NCBI GenBank assembly: GCA_028753945.1
Contig: JAPNXP010000011.1
Span: 1,922,001 to 1,986,000 of the forward strand
Direction: 5' to 3'
Origin: Hexactinellida sp. DTS-2022
Lineage: Eukaryota; Porifera; Hexactinellida
Length of the DNA stretch: 64,000 bases
Numbering within the stretch: position 1 is the stretch's first letter; each line of letters opens with the position of its first letter. The translations under genes and the position numbers were made by a program. Shown piece after piece: positions 44,208 through 54,065 of this stretch. The notes under the pieces are model-generated. The model saw only the letters and a program-made list of their open reading frames with translations, made no database searches and was not told where the DNA came from.

Positions 44208-44300
44208 CTAGCGCGCTACGCTTCCTAGGTCGCTTCACGGTAGAACATAACCACACACACCAACAGCTTCGCGGTTGGTATGTGGTTTATATACATCTTA
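44208..44300 (-). mobile_element. Helitron-like 3' terminus, minus strand
   Basis: On the minus strand a stem-loop (ACCACATACCAAC...GTTGGTGTGTGTGGT) is followed by AGCGTAGCGCGCTAG and then T. It is the third copy of the CGCGCTAG-T end in the window (others at 13810 and 43829). No 5' end was identified. Confidence 0.45.
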
Positions 44301-44382
44301 CATTGATTATAAAGCTTAAATGTTCATAAAATAGTCAGATTTAACATCATGAGATAATAAGTAAGCATATTGGCAATTTACG

Positions 44383-44520
44383 GCCGTATTCACTAAGAAC
44401 TTAAGATCGGTCTTTGTGCTTAAGTCTTAAATTCTAACTTAAGTCGTATTCACTAAGATTTAAGTTCGATCTTAAGACAGAACTTTAAGCAACTTAGAGA
44501 GGCGTCTTATATATTATATT
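44383..44520. repeat. Harbinger-like MITE fragment
   Basis: The start GGCCGTATTCACTAAGAACTT resembles the terminus of the Harbinger element at 50317-52880 (GGGCCTTATTCACTAAACTT read from its right end), and the GTATTCACTAAGA motif occurs twice. A second end and a duplication were not found. Confidence 0.45.
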
Positions 44521-44799
44521 TGATTCGATTTTAACTAATTATTTCATAAAAGTTGTTCAAACTACTTCTATCGAACATTTAATCTACCTTGATTGATATT
44601 TGATATTAGCTATGTCTTACAGGAGTGGGGAATCATTCTTCTTTGTTCCTAATAATTTGACATTAATTGCCTCAACTGTAGCTCAAAAAGAAAAATTAAG
44701 AAAGATATATTTACTAGATCAATAATAAATAAACACACCATAACTAAATTATACTTTAGTTTTGTAATTAATTTGTATAATGCCTATTCTAATCGGGAA

Positions 44800-46831
44800 T
44801 ACGCACACCGGTTATAACAGTGATTCTCAACCTGGGGTCCGCGAAATATTTTAAGGGGTCCGCCGCGGTATCTACTCGATAATAGTATCATATTATTTGT
44901 ACATGTTTTGGGTCGCTTAGTATATGTTTTGGGTCGCAATAAGCGATGGAGTATTAGCAATGTTATTTATACGTTTATTAAGATAAGCCATTCAAGGCGA
45001 GATTTTTACAAAATGTTTTTGTATGATTCATACTAATCAAAACATTGGCATTTTAAATAGAATCAAATGAACGAAGATTTTATAACACAGACATTTAAAT
45101 GGCATCATTTTTTCATGAGACGAAATTTCCATGGACGAAATTTCCAGGACGAAATTTCCATGGACGAGATTTCCGAAACCCACCGAATATTATTAATATT
45201 TGTATTTGGTTGACTCAAGGCTCTACACGCCTCGTCGGGCCAAAAGTGAAGGATTGCTCATGAGTATTTTATTCTATCTAATTAAATGCTATATTTAGTT
45301 GTATATCAAGTTTCAGGAGTAACGCATCACTAGTTTTCAAGTACAGATATTTTAAAAGTCGATCCTATATAGTCATTAATGTTAGCTTTCCATTAATTAA
45401 TGGAGATTTTAGTGGAAATCTTCTGAAAAATAATTTTAAGTCAGACCGTGTGAAGCAAATTTAAGGCTAAGCGCACCTCTGGAATTGGAAAAACCTAAGG
45501 GTGTCCACGCATGGAAATAAATCGGAAATTACCTTAAATATACAACATACCCCGATTTGTTATTTGTGGTAAAAGTACAGCAAAACGACCATGTCTAACG
45601 TTTGTACATTATTTTGAGTCTCTACCAATCGAATTTACATTGTTATGAGCTATTTTCAAAAGCAAAACATTGGTTTCACCACTTTTAACGATTCTCAAAA
45701 CTCTATTCCTCAACATTGGTAGGATTGGTGTTTTCAATACTCTATCCAAGCAATCACCGACTAAAATAATGAACAATTGATCAAAAAAAATTCTAAAAAT
45801 GTGAAAATGTGAAACTTTATGGCCTATAATAGCATTCGAGGGTACGTTTTCTTGTCAATTTCTATTCTCAGACACCCGAGGTGCTAGAATCAAAAGATAC
45901 GTCTCAAAATATTCGTAAAACCCGACTTCCTATCAGTAAATAATTCATTTCGTGTCCCTAACATGCACCGTTTTCAAAATAATCCATATATGGGCATGTA
46001 ATGTGACCATTTCTTATGACACAGCAAATCTCTTCTATTCTAAAGTATAAACTCTAGAGCTTAGCTCTAACCATCTATTTACATCAACATCCCACTACAA
46101 ACTCATCGGATGAACAAATGATGCCAATATCCTAATGGACTCAATCTTATAAATTCTCATGCCCATATATGGTGGTGTCATTTCAGTAATGTGACAATAA
46201 ATCTTTAAATTAATTAATATGCGAGAGCTTAGCTCTAACTTCCTAGTAATATCAATAATCCAATTCAAGTTAGGTGGTAAAGTTTAATAGGATATGAAAA
46301 TAATTTCTACAGGATTGCACCGCTCAGCACGATTTTCTGGGAATATTTCGGTTGATCATATTCCGGACTAAATGCCAGACTTTTTTGGGAAAAGTACAAG
46401 AGATTAAGACTAAAAATTTTTAAAGCAGCATATATGCACTATTCATAAGCCTATTCGAATCAATTTTTATCGTAGATCAATACTAAAATAATAATTATAA
46501 CTCAACTTCCTACGGTTTCAGATGAGCATACATTTATCAATCCCACTCTAGAATACTTTTCGGACTTCTTTGGCCTGTTTTTGGTAGAAATTTTATTCAC
46601 TTTTCATTAAACTAGAGAAAATTCTCTATCAAATGCACTTGGTTGCTAAGTGACTGAACCTGACTAAAAACATTCCCATCCGATCTAAGGTCTCTGCCTA
46701 CAAAAACCCCTTTCAATTTAGGAAAATTTAAATTAATGGGATCCATGTGGTTGACTTAAAATTAAAATATATATAATATTTGTATTTTCCATAATAGCAA
46801 TTTGAACAAACATAGCAATTTGAATTGAACA
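44800..46831. other. Non-coding; one hAT-like end and short direct repeats
   Basis: A hAT-type start CAGTGATTCTCAACCTGGGG lies at 44818 without a recognisable partner. Three GGACGAAATTTCC units occur at about 45117-45170. GAGCTTAGCTCTAAC occurs at about 46056 and 46226. No gene is supported. Confidence 0.45.
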
Positions 46832-47442
46832 ATGAATAATCTTCAAGCTCTCAACATTCTCGAAGCATGCAACAACAATACCTGTGCCGCATCTGAACGT
46901 ATAATAAATGAATACCAATATCCTGAAACTGAATTGAATACCATTCGATCCAAGTTACGAGAACTCAAGGAGATCAGAAGAACATTCGTTAAAAACTACG
47001 ATTTACTCACTTGGGAAGAACTTCACTTTTATGATGTATCAGAGGGTCTGGCATCAAAGAAACGAAAGTTATCGGCCTCCTTAGATATTCCTATGCAACA
47101 ACTTGTTTTCGAAGTTGATGCTACGAAAGAAATTCGACTTCTCTTACTAACTTAAACATCAAACATGTTAGAACCCGCCTTCAGTCATTATTATAACACA
47201 TCAAGTCAATAGCGGAGATTGAGGGAGTTACAACGAAGACAATCGCTTCTTTGTGTCTTCAGTTGATTGCCAACGAAGACAAGGATACTGGTACTATCGA
47301 AGTGTGCAAGGAAATAGTTCTGAAGGGAACTTACAGAAAACACAACACAATATTGTTTGAAAGAAATTCCTCATTCTTATTAGATTTCCTCTCTATTGGG
47401 AAACAGAAGTACAGAGAACTCAGACGTTTTTTAAGCACTTAG
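46832..47442 (+). pseudogene. N-terminal fragment of a RAG1/Transib-like relative
   Basis: The first frame (46832-47155) is charged and helical and ends with 'LASKKRKLSASLDIP'. After a frame break, 47251-47442 reads 'CLQLIANEDKDTG' and 'NSSFLLDFLSIGKQKYRELR'. The last block aligns with 'CSFLLDFLSLGRTKYTEFR' of the relic at 40.9 kb, so both come from the same family. No catalytic region follows; a mariner-type fragment and non-coding sequence replace it. Confidence 0.5.
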
Positions 47443-47499
47443 AGTAATTTAACCATGTGGAATTCAAATCTGCTATCAGAATTAATATATTAACATTGC

Positions 47500-47723
47500 A
47501 TCTTAATGATTACAAATTAATTATTTAATTAGCTAATTATATATTTAGTGAGTTTAACACCTCCATAAAAATGTAAATTCGAAAACTTTGCTGTTTTATT
47601 ATTCTTTACACATCGTTTCATGTAAATAGCGACTTGTAACATCTACTAATGTTATTATGCTGGTATAACCTCAAATGTCGGAATACCAATTATTGCTGTT
47701 CAAATACTTTTGGCCGGTTAGTG
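47500..47723 (-). mobile_element. Partial copy of the 15.6-kb mariner-type element
   Basis: Read on the minus strand from 47723, the sequence begins CACTAACCGGCCAAAAGTAT with TA outside it, and tracks the left part of the element at 15558 for about 220 bp. The other end is not found. Confidence 0.7.
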
Positions 47724-47725
47724 TA

Positions 47726-48617
47726 CCTGACTGAATTTACAGTAAGCATTTTCTCAAACAAACCACACTAGTTCAAGCTGATAAAGTTTTATTTATTCAA
47801 TACATATACTAGTGTTATTCCTCTACCTATAATGTTCAGCAATTTCATGCTTACCAGAAAATTTATAGTCAGTAAACTGAGTAAAGTGAAACCTAGACAA
47901 TGATTCATGATTATTTTGCATTTTTATTTATTCAAAATCTTATAACACTTCTATAGTGGTATTTTAAACGTTGTTTAATATAGGGTGGATCATTAGAGTT
48001 AAAAGTGGTTGCATCTAGTTCTACCTTAGTGAAAAGTTGCATTATATCTAACTTGACAATTTCCTGGCTTAAGATTTGAAATATCTATTGGATAAAACTT
48101 AGCCCCTTTGAGCGGTAGGTGGTCCACATGCTGCCGAATCACTTTAAATTCTCAATAATTTCGAAAGCATGCTATCTAGCTCTACTTAATGTGTTAATTA
48201 GGAATATGAAGTCACCCATTAGCTATCGATTTCCACTTAAAGCTAAGCTCTAACTATAATGGTATTGAAATTAGCCTAAATTTATTCTACCTTTTCTGTC
48301 CGACCAATAAAATCCCACCTGAGTCACCTCCCCAATATTTTCTACCACTTTCCCAAAATGTTGACTACTAGTTGTTTTATCAAACTGGATTGATCCTGAG
48401 TGATCTATAATTAACTCTTAGCAAATATTTGGTACAAATGTATGTAGCAATTTAGATAATTAGCCTACTATGGTATCGCCTTAGTAACCATATATCTTAA
48501 TTGTAATGCATTCAAGCATGTATACAATCTCATTGTATATAGTATACAATGTAAGGTGTCTATACTCATATTCGTTTCATACTAACTAATAAAATCCTTT
48601 TGTAAAGCTAGCATAAT
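47726..48617. other. Non-coding stretch
   Basis: No gene, RNA or delimited repeat is recognised. An AGCTAAGCTCTAACT motif near 48240 echoes those at 46.0-46.2 kb. Confidence 0.5.
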
Positions 48618-49889
48618 ATGGCAGAATACTCTACTCGTAGTCAAACTTGTCACCCTATATTTGGTCATCCAGGATTTATGCCAGAAAATCAACTTCCTAC
48701 AAAATAACTGTCTACAACCACTATAGAAAGATTAAAATAGATTGTCAGAATGTTGTTAGCCAAGCGTAAAGGCAGATGAAATTGCAAAAGAACTTACACA
48801 GTTAATAGAAGAAATACATATTAAATGTTCCATACCCACGATAAATGAGTTGAAGATAAAACAAAAGTTCATTAAAGAAATTATTGAAAGGGCAAGAAAT
48901 CTTTAAAAGAAGGTTCATAACAAGGCAAATATCGAACGTATATCCAGTCAATCATCTCTGAATTTGATATCCTATTCGACGTTTCGTGTTGTAAATGTCC
49001 AATTCAAGTTGTAAATGTCCAATTTATTTGTCCTTTAGAAAAAAGATACCACAGCGTTAATGGAAATTTCTGTTAGATCAGCGAAAAGATCGTAAGCTAT
49101 TTGTCGGTGGTTTGGATATTTGTATAACTTCAAAAAATGTTGAAAATGAGAAGCGAAAGGAAGCAGAAATTGAAAGGGGAAGGAAAGAGTACAAAAGGGT
49201 GCATCAAGATACACCACCACAGCAATTATTGGACATTGTTTGGGAAGATCCAGATGGTTTATCTTATGAACAATCCAATCCTAAACGGAAAACGCTTAAT
49301 TTTTATCACCTAAAATATTTAGCTACCATTTGTGATAGGTATAAAATTAGCGATCGAGCGGGAGCAGCCATTGCAAATGCTGTATTACAAGACTATGGAA
49401 TAATAACTAATAGCGAAAATAGTGAGCAGGTAATTGACAGAAACAAACTTCGAAGAGCTCGAGTTTCTATTAGAAGAGATTTATCACTAGAAGCTGCGAA
49501 AACAAACAATGGAATTACTGCTTTATACTTTAATGGTCGTAAAGATAAAACAAGAGTACTCATAGTTGATGAACATGGGCAATTTCACCCAGATTATTCC
49601 CCTGAAGAACACTACACAATTTTATCTTAGCCAGGAAATAAATATGTTGGTCATGTAACACCCTCAACAGGAAAGGCAAAATACATTTCAAGGGAAATTA
49701 TCGATGTTTGTCACGATCATGATGCAGATTTAAAGGCAGTTGGAGCTGATGGAGCTACGGTTAACACTGGAATTAATAATGGCTGTATCAGATTACTCGA
49801 GCTAGAGTTCATGACTCCGCTACACTGGTTTATCTGTCAATTACATTCCAACGAGCTCCCTCTGAGACATCTATTTCAATTAATCGTTA

Positions 49890-49971
49890 ATTTGGACCGG
49901 TCCAGACCGCACTTGAAAATAAGCGGACCGGACCGACCTGAGACCGGTCCAGACCGCTGCATCTCTGGTAG
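49890..49971. repeat. Truncated GC-rich MITE fragment
   Basis: Repeated GGACCGGTCCAGACCGC units end in CCGCTGCATCTCTG, which read inward is CAGAGATGCAGCGG, a hAT-like terminus. No left terminus or duplication is present. Confidence 0.45.
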
Positions 49972-50890
49972 AGACTCGAGAGTATAAGTAAACGTGAAGC
50001 TACTATTTGTGAAGAAATGCCAGTAGATGTTGCTACAGTTAGTGATGATAAAGTGCGTGCAAGTGTAGTTGAAATAATTAGTAATTTAGATTTGGTAGAA
50101 GTGGCTATCATGGAATATAAGCTACCGGCATTCCAACCACTTACATATCGGGGACAGAAGAAGTTGTGTGAAGATTTACATTAACATTGTCGGATTCTAC
50201 AAATTCCATAAGAGATAATATCCCAAGCAATTCTAATTTAAAAGAATATGTTCCTTCGAAGTGTTTGCGAATTCCTGGAGATGGAAATTGTTTATTTGCA
50301 TCATTGTCGTACTGCAGGGGGGGTTATTCACTGAACTTCTTAAACTTAAACTTAAACTTAAACTAAGAAAAAACTTAGTTTTTGCTACAAAACTAAGTTT
50401 AAACTAAGTTTAAGTTTAAGTTTAAGTTTTCGTCTTAAACTTAGCATTTGCTTAAACTTAAACTTAAACTTAAACTAAGTTTTTGCTTAGTTTCACTGTA
50501 AAAACTTAGCAAAAGTTAAGTCCATTCCGAAGCAGACTTAACTTGATTATTCGCTCCTTTTGAGATGATGGCATCAATGAATATAATTTTAGAGCTTTGT
50601 AACAATTCGTACTATCTCCCAACATGGCTAGTATACACTTAAAATAAGAATATAATGAAGTGACTGCCACATAATTATTTTAAAATCATGGTTGGACTAG
50701 GATTATTAATAATACATGTATAATTGCGTGGATATTGCGATAGTATTGTTTTGCAATCAATCGCAATACTTCGTCAGGATGACAAGATTTGAATCCTGGA
50801 ATGGCAAATCTATAAATAATTAATTTTCGATGCTAAAGAGTAAATAATTTTATCCCAACATACAATAATTGTTGCATTCTGTCACTTCCG

Positions 50891-51667
50891 ATGTCTTTGA
50901 AAATTCGTGCCAATAATTTTTCCGCCGAGGAGATAGCATTACTAATTGACTTAGTTCAAGAGAATAAGCCAAATCTATTCGGTGCTCTAAGTTCTTCTCT
51001 CACCAGTGAAGAGAAAGTTAACATCTGGGAAGATATCGCCCAAAAGCTTACACAGGCTCATGGAACAGTTAGGACCAAAGATGATGTATCTAAGAAGTGG
51101 TCTAACATCTTGGCAAAACACAAGCCGATTATAAGCGACAAGTTGTCCTCCATCCGTAAAACAGGAGTTGGGTCCCCTGAAGGAAATTTATCTGAAATGG
51201 AGCTTAAGATCAAAAGTATTAAGGTGAAGGAACTTTTCGAAGGTGTGGCATCAGGCATTGATCTTTCCCTTTTATCGCCAATCAGTCCATCGAGTGAATC
51301 TGAGATGTCCATCGGCAGTGCAACAGATAGAGACATCAAATCACGTCGAAAAAGAAAATTCTTCGACGATGATGTTGCTTTAACTCACTCGGTAAAGAAT
51401 GTTATTTTGCAAAGTGGACAGGAGAAGCTGGTTGTATTGAAAAGTATAGATAGCAAGTTGGATCGAGTGGTGGATCTCTTAGAAGCTGTAGTATCTAATC
51501 AAAATAGGATGCTCTCCAACAATTTTAGCCAAATACAGCCTACTTTACAGCCTACTTTACCACCTTTTCAAACTTCTCCTTCCACACTACAACCTCCCCC
51601 TAATCCTCACGGCTATTTTAACTCCTTCGTTCCTCCGCACCCTCATCATTTTCAAACTAATGATTAA
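50891..51667 (+). CDS. Harbinger Myb/SANT-like DNA-binding protein
   Basis: An intact 258-codon ORF. Residues 8-85 form a tri-helical Myb/SANT-like domain of the kind in NAIF1 and Harbinger partner proteins: 'NFSAEEIALLIDLVQENKP', then 'NIWEDIAQKLTQAHG' and 'VSKKWSNILAKHKP', with the spaced Trp residues. The middle is Ser/acidic-rich with a basic RRKRK patch likely to act in nuclear import. Residues 185-205 ('KSIDSKLDRVVDLLEAVVSN') look like a short coiled coil. The last 45 residues are Pro/Gln-rich. In Harbinger systems this partner binds the element ends and brings the transposase to the nucleus. It converges on the transposase gene with about 70 bp between the stops. Confidence 0.82.
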   Translation: MSLKIRANNFSAEEIALLIDLVQENKPNLFGALSSSLTSEEKVNIWEDIAQKLTQAHGTVRTKDDVSKKWSNILAKHKPIISDKLSSIRKTGVGSPEGNLSEMELKIKSIKVKELFEGVASGIDLSLLSPISPSSESEMSIGSATDRDIKSRRKRKFFDDDVALTHSVKNVILQSGQEKLVVLKSIDSKLDRVVDLLEAVVSNQNRMLSNNFSQIQPTLQPTLPPFQTSPSTLQPPPNPHGYFNSFVPPHPHHFQTND

Positions 51668-51738
51668 TTTATAATCTTTATGTTTATACTATACAGAATG
51701 TATATCAATAATTATTGTAGGTTTATACTATATAAAAC

Positions 51739-52749
51739 TTAATAATTAATCAAAATAATCTGTATGACTGACTGGCGAACAATACTTCCATTAGTTGTTG
51801 ATGTATCTCCCGGATAACTATCTTCTACAATAGTATCTTCTACAATAGGATCTTCTTGCTCGTTTGTATCTATCTGCCATTGTAGCCTAGGATCGATGCA
51901 AAAATTATGCAGCACCATTGTAGCTACTACTAATCGACAAACTCTCTCCGGGGTGTAACAGAGAGTCCCTCCAGTTTTGTCCATAGATCGCCATCTACTC
52001 TTCCAAACCCCAAAAGCGCATTCAATAGTTTTTCGAGAATTCAGAAAAGCTCTATTATAGCGCCTCTCCCCTGGCGTGATTGGAGAAATTATTGGTGTAA
52101 GGAGGTTAGGCTTTAGTGGATACCCACTATCGCCGAGGAACCATCCATTGACAGTGGGTATATCTCCACTAGCAATCCTTCGATTGATACCAGACTGCCT
52201 CCAAATAAAGGTATCATGAGTGCACCCAGGCCATTTGGCGACAATATCAATAAATTTTAAATCGGTATCGCATATTGCTTGGACATTGATGGAGTGAAAG
52301 TTTTTCCTGTTGACAAATAGATCTTCGTTACAGGGAGGTGCTAAAATAGGTACATGTGTGCCGTCAATACATCCGAGTACAAGTGGAAAGCCATTTAATT
52401 CCTTGAATTTTTGCTGTATTCGTAATTGATCTATTTGATTTGGGAAAACTATATAATCTCGGGCAAAAAAACATAGTGCATCTGTCACTGTACGGATACA
52501 TCGGGAAACAGAAGGCTGGGATACAGCTAATTGTGTGGGAGCTGGAATGGAATGTGATCGAATAGTTGATCGATGAAGGAACGTTACAACTTTTCTTGCA
52601 GCTGAACGAACATATATTTAGTAACTCTGTAACGCGCGATAAATTCTGTATCATTATAAACATCAATTGGGTTGAGTCTATCACAAAATACTCTCTGTCG
52701 TGACAAACTTTGTGAAAGATCGAGATCAAGTAGAAAAGCGAGTGCCATA
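51739..52749 (-). pseudogene. PIF/Harbinger DDE transposase with an N-terminal lesion
   Basis: From 52488 the frame is open for 249 codons and carries 'LGCIDGTHVPIL' (first Asp), 'GWFLGDSGYPLKP' (second Asp) and 'RKTIECAFGVWKSRWRSM' (catalytic Glu), the complete DDE_Tnp_4-type core. Upstream, an N-terminal frame starts at 52749 (MALAFLLDLDLSQSLSRQ) and ends at a stop near 52600. A shift of frame then gives 'SIPAPTQLAVSQPSVSRC' leading into the core. Between 'APTQ' and 'LAVSQPSVSR' about 25 residues usual for the family (the LLIALRFYATG-type helix) are missing. The core could still be made from the internal Met at 52488, but the helix-turn-helix part is damaged. Confidence 0.85.
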
Positions 52750-53061
52750 AAAGAAAGAATTGATAGTTGTTTATTGTATGTTGATAGACGTAGTTTATAT
52801 ATATATGCTAGTTTCCAAGTTTAAGTTAAGTTTAAGTTTAAGTTTAAGTTTAAGTTTAAGAAGTTTAGTGAATAAGGCCCCAGGTTGACAGGAAATATTG
52901 ATGGTTTTAATTTAGTACGGTTGAAAGTTGTAGAGAACATTGTTGGTAAGCTGAAGGAAACATGCAATAAGTTTACTCTCAATAAATTTCCTAGGAGTGT
53001 AATAAACTATCTTAACTTGGCAGACTATGTAGTGAAATCTAGTATATTATTAAGAAAGCTT

Positions 53062-53180
53062 GGTCCGTCCGTCCGTCTGTCTGTATGTCTGTATGTCTGT
53101 CTGTCTGTCTATATGTCTGTCTGTCTGTCTATATGTCTGTCTGTCTGTCTCTGTCTCTCTGTCTGTCCGTCCGTCCGTCC
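53062..53180. repeat. GTCC/GTCT tetranucleotide microsatellite
   Basis: The tract is a mixture of GTCC, GTCT and TATGTCTG units. It generates open frames on both strands that are not genes. It lies at the left edge of the Helitron region. Confidence 0.9.
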
Positions 53181-53360
53181 GAACGCCCCTGTAACTCTTT
53201 GCTACATTACCCGATCCTGACGAAATAAATATCAATCGAAAACTCTTCCAAGGGAGACCTCGGGAAATATACTGGGTTCCACTAAAGGTGTTAGTTCCAG
53301 AATTACACGGAATTTTGTGTTTACGTACCAATGTGCATATATAAGCCTAGTGTTAAAGGT

Positions 53361-53562
53361 CTAATCCTATTGGTTATTGCCAACTGGGATGCTAATCCTA
53401 TTGGCTACTGCTAACTGGGATACTATTCCTATTGGTTATTGTCAACTGGGGTACTATTCCGATTGGTAACTGACAGCTGGATTGTCATTGATCCTATTGG
53501 TTACTGCCAGCTGGACTGATATTAGTCCTATTGGTTACTACCAACAGGGTGGCCTATAAATA
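53361..53562 (+). promoter_or_regulatory. Helitron promoter: inverted CCAAT-box array and TATA box
   Basis: Six tandem units of about 31-39 bp each carry a version of CCTATTGGTTA, an inverted CCAAT box (the NF-Y site). The array runs straight into TATAAATA at 53555-53562. An ATG in a strong context (ACCATGG) follows at 53627, 65 bp downstream of the TATA box. Spacing and order match a polymerase II promoter. Confidence 0.6.
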
Positions 53563-53798
53563 CAACAAATAAATCAGGACATTATACAACATAAATCACT
53601 CATCATTTTACACAAATCACTATACCATGGAACCGAGTCTTGAATCAGAAAGGTCACAATCTCCACCCGCACACCGTCACCGGATTGATCATTCATGTCT
53701 ACCTGGCCCCTGAAATCAATCTGAGAAAAAGCGGATAAATTCTGAGAGTAGGCAGCAGCGCAGGTTGTTAACGGAGCAAAATACAACAGTCGCTTCCC

Positions 53799-54065
53799 GA
53801 GAACAAGACGCTCTGCAACACCGTAATGCACGAGAAGCGCAGGACGAAGTAACTACACTCGCTACCCGAGAACAAAAACGCTCTGCAACAGCATAATGTA
53901 CGAGACGCACAGGACGAAGAATCTACACTCGCTATCCGAGAACAAGTTGCTCTGTAACACCGTAATGCACGAGAGACACAGGTCGAAGAATCTACACTCT
54001 CATCCGAGAACAAGACGCTCTGCAACACCGTAATGCACGAGACGCGCAGGACGAAGATAAAACGC
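53799..54065 (+). repeat. 69-bp coding tandem repeat, four copies
   Basis: Units starting GAGAAC occur at 53799, 53868, 53938 and 54006 (spacing 69, 70, 68). They encode variants of 'EQDALQHRNAREAQDE'. Similar charged repeats occur in the N-terminal part of some Helitron proteins. The off-by-one spacings are frameshifting indels. Confidence 0.8.

Larger units (their letters stand above)
50317..52880. mobile_element. 2.56-kb PIF/Harbinger element
   Basis: The left end is a G run followed by TTATTCACTGAACTTCTT; the right end, read inward, is GGGCCTTATTCACTAAACTT. The flanks carry a 3-bp duplication CAG (50314-50316 and 52881-52883). Both ends continue into arrays of the hexamer TTTAAG/CTTAAA. 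It holds two convergent genes, a Myb/SANT-like protein (+) and a DDE transposase (-), the standard Harbinger gene pair. Confidence 0.88.
48618..53060 (+). pseudogene. Uncharacterised repetitive gene (family 2) with OTU-like end, split by a Harbinger element
   Basis: The N-terminus MAEYSTRSQTCHPIFGHPG starts at 48618, and broken frames continue past a CKCP pair near 49000. The best block (49112-49630) contains 'TICDRYKISDRAGAAIANAV', 'NKLRRARVSIRRDL' and 'YFNGRKDKTRV'; the next reads 'GADGATVNTGINNGCIRLLE' and 'HWFICQLHSNELPLRHLF'. A truncated MITE follows near 49.9 kb. Further on, 'LRIPGDGNCLFASLSYC' is an OTU-type catalytic patch (Asp and Cys). A PIF/Harbinger element (50317-52880) sits inside it; across the insert the frame resumes with 'LTGNIDGFNLVRLKVVENI'. 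From memory the first part recurs as unnamed repetitive proteins in many invertebrates. Whether the OTU part belongs to the same protein is uncertain. Confidence 0.5.

Noticed and set aside
44818-44960. hAT element starting CAGTGATTCTCAACC
   Set aside because: Only one terminus was found; there is no matching right end or 8-bp duplication, so it is not listed as a delimited element.
53050-53331. Open frames on both strands across 53050-53331 (repetitive Thr/Asp/Arg or Cys/Leu/Ser peptides)
   Set aside because: They are translations of the GTCC/GTCT microsatellite and contain no independent coding signal.
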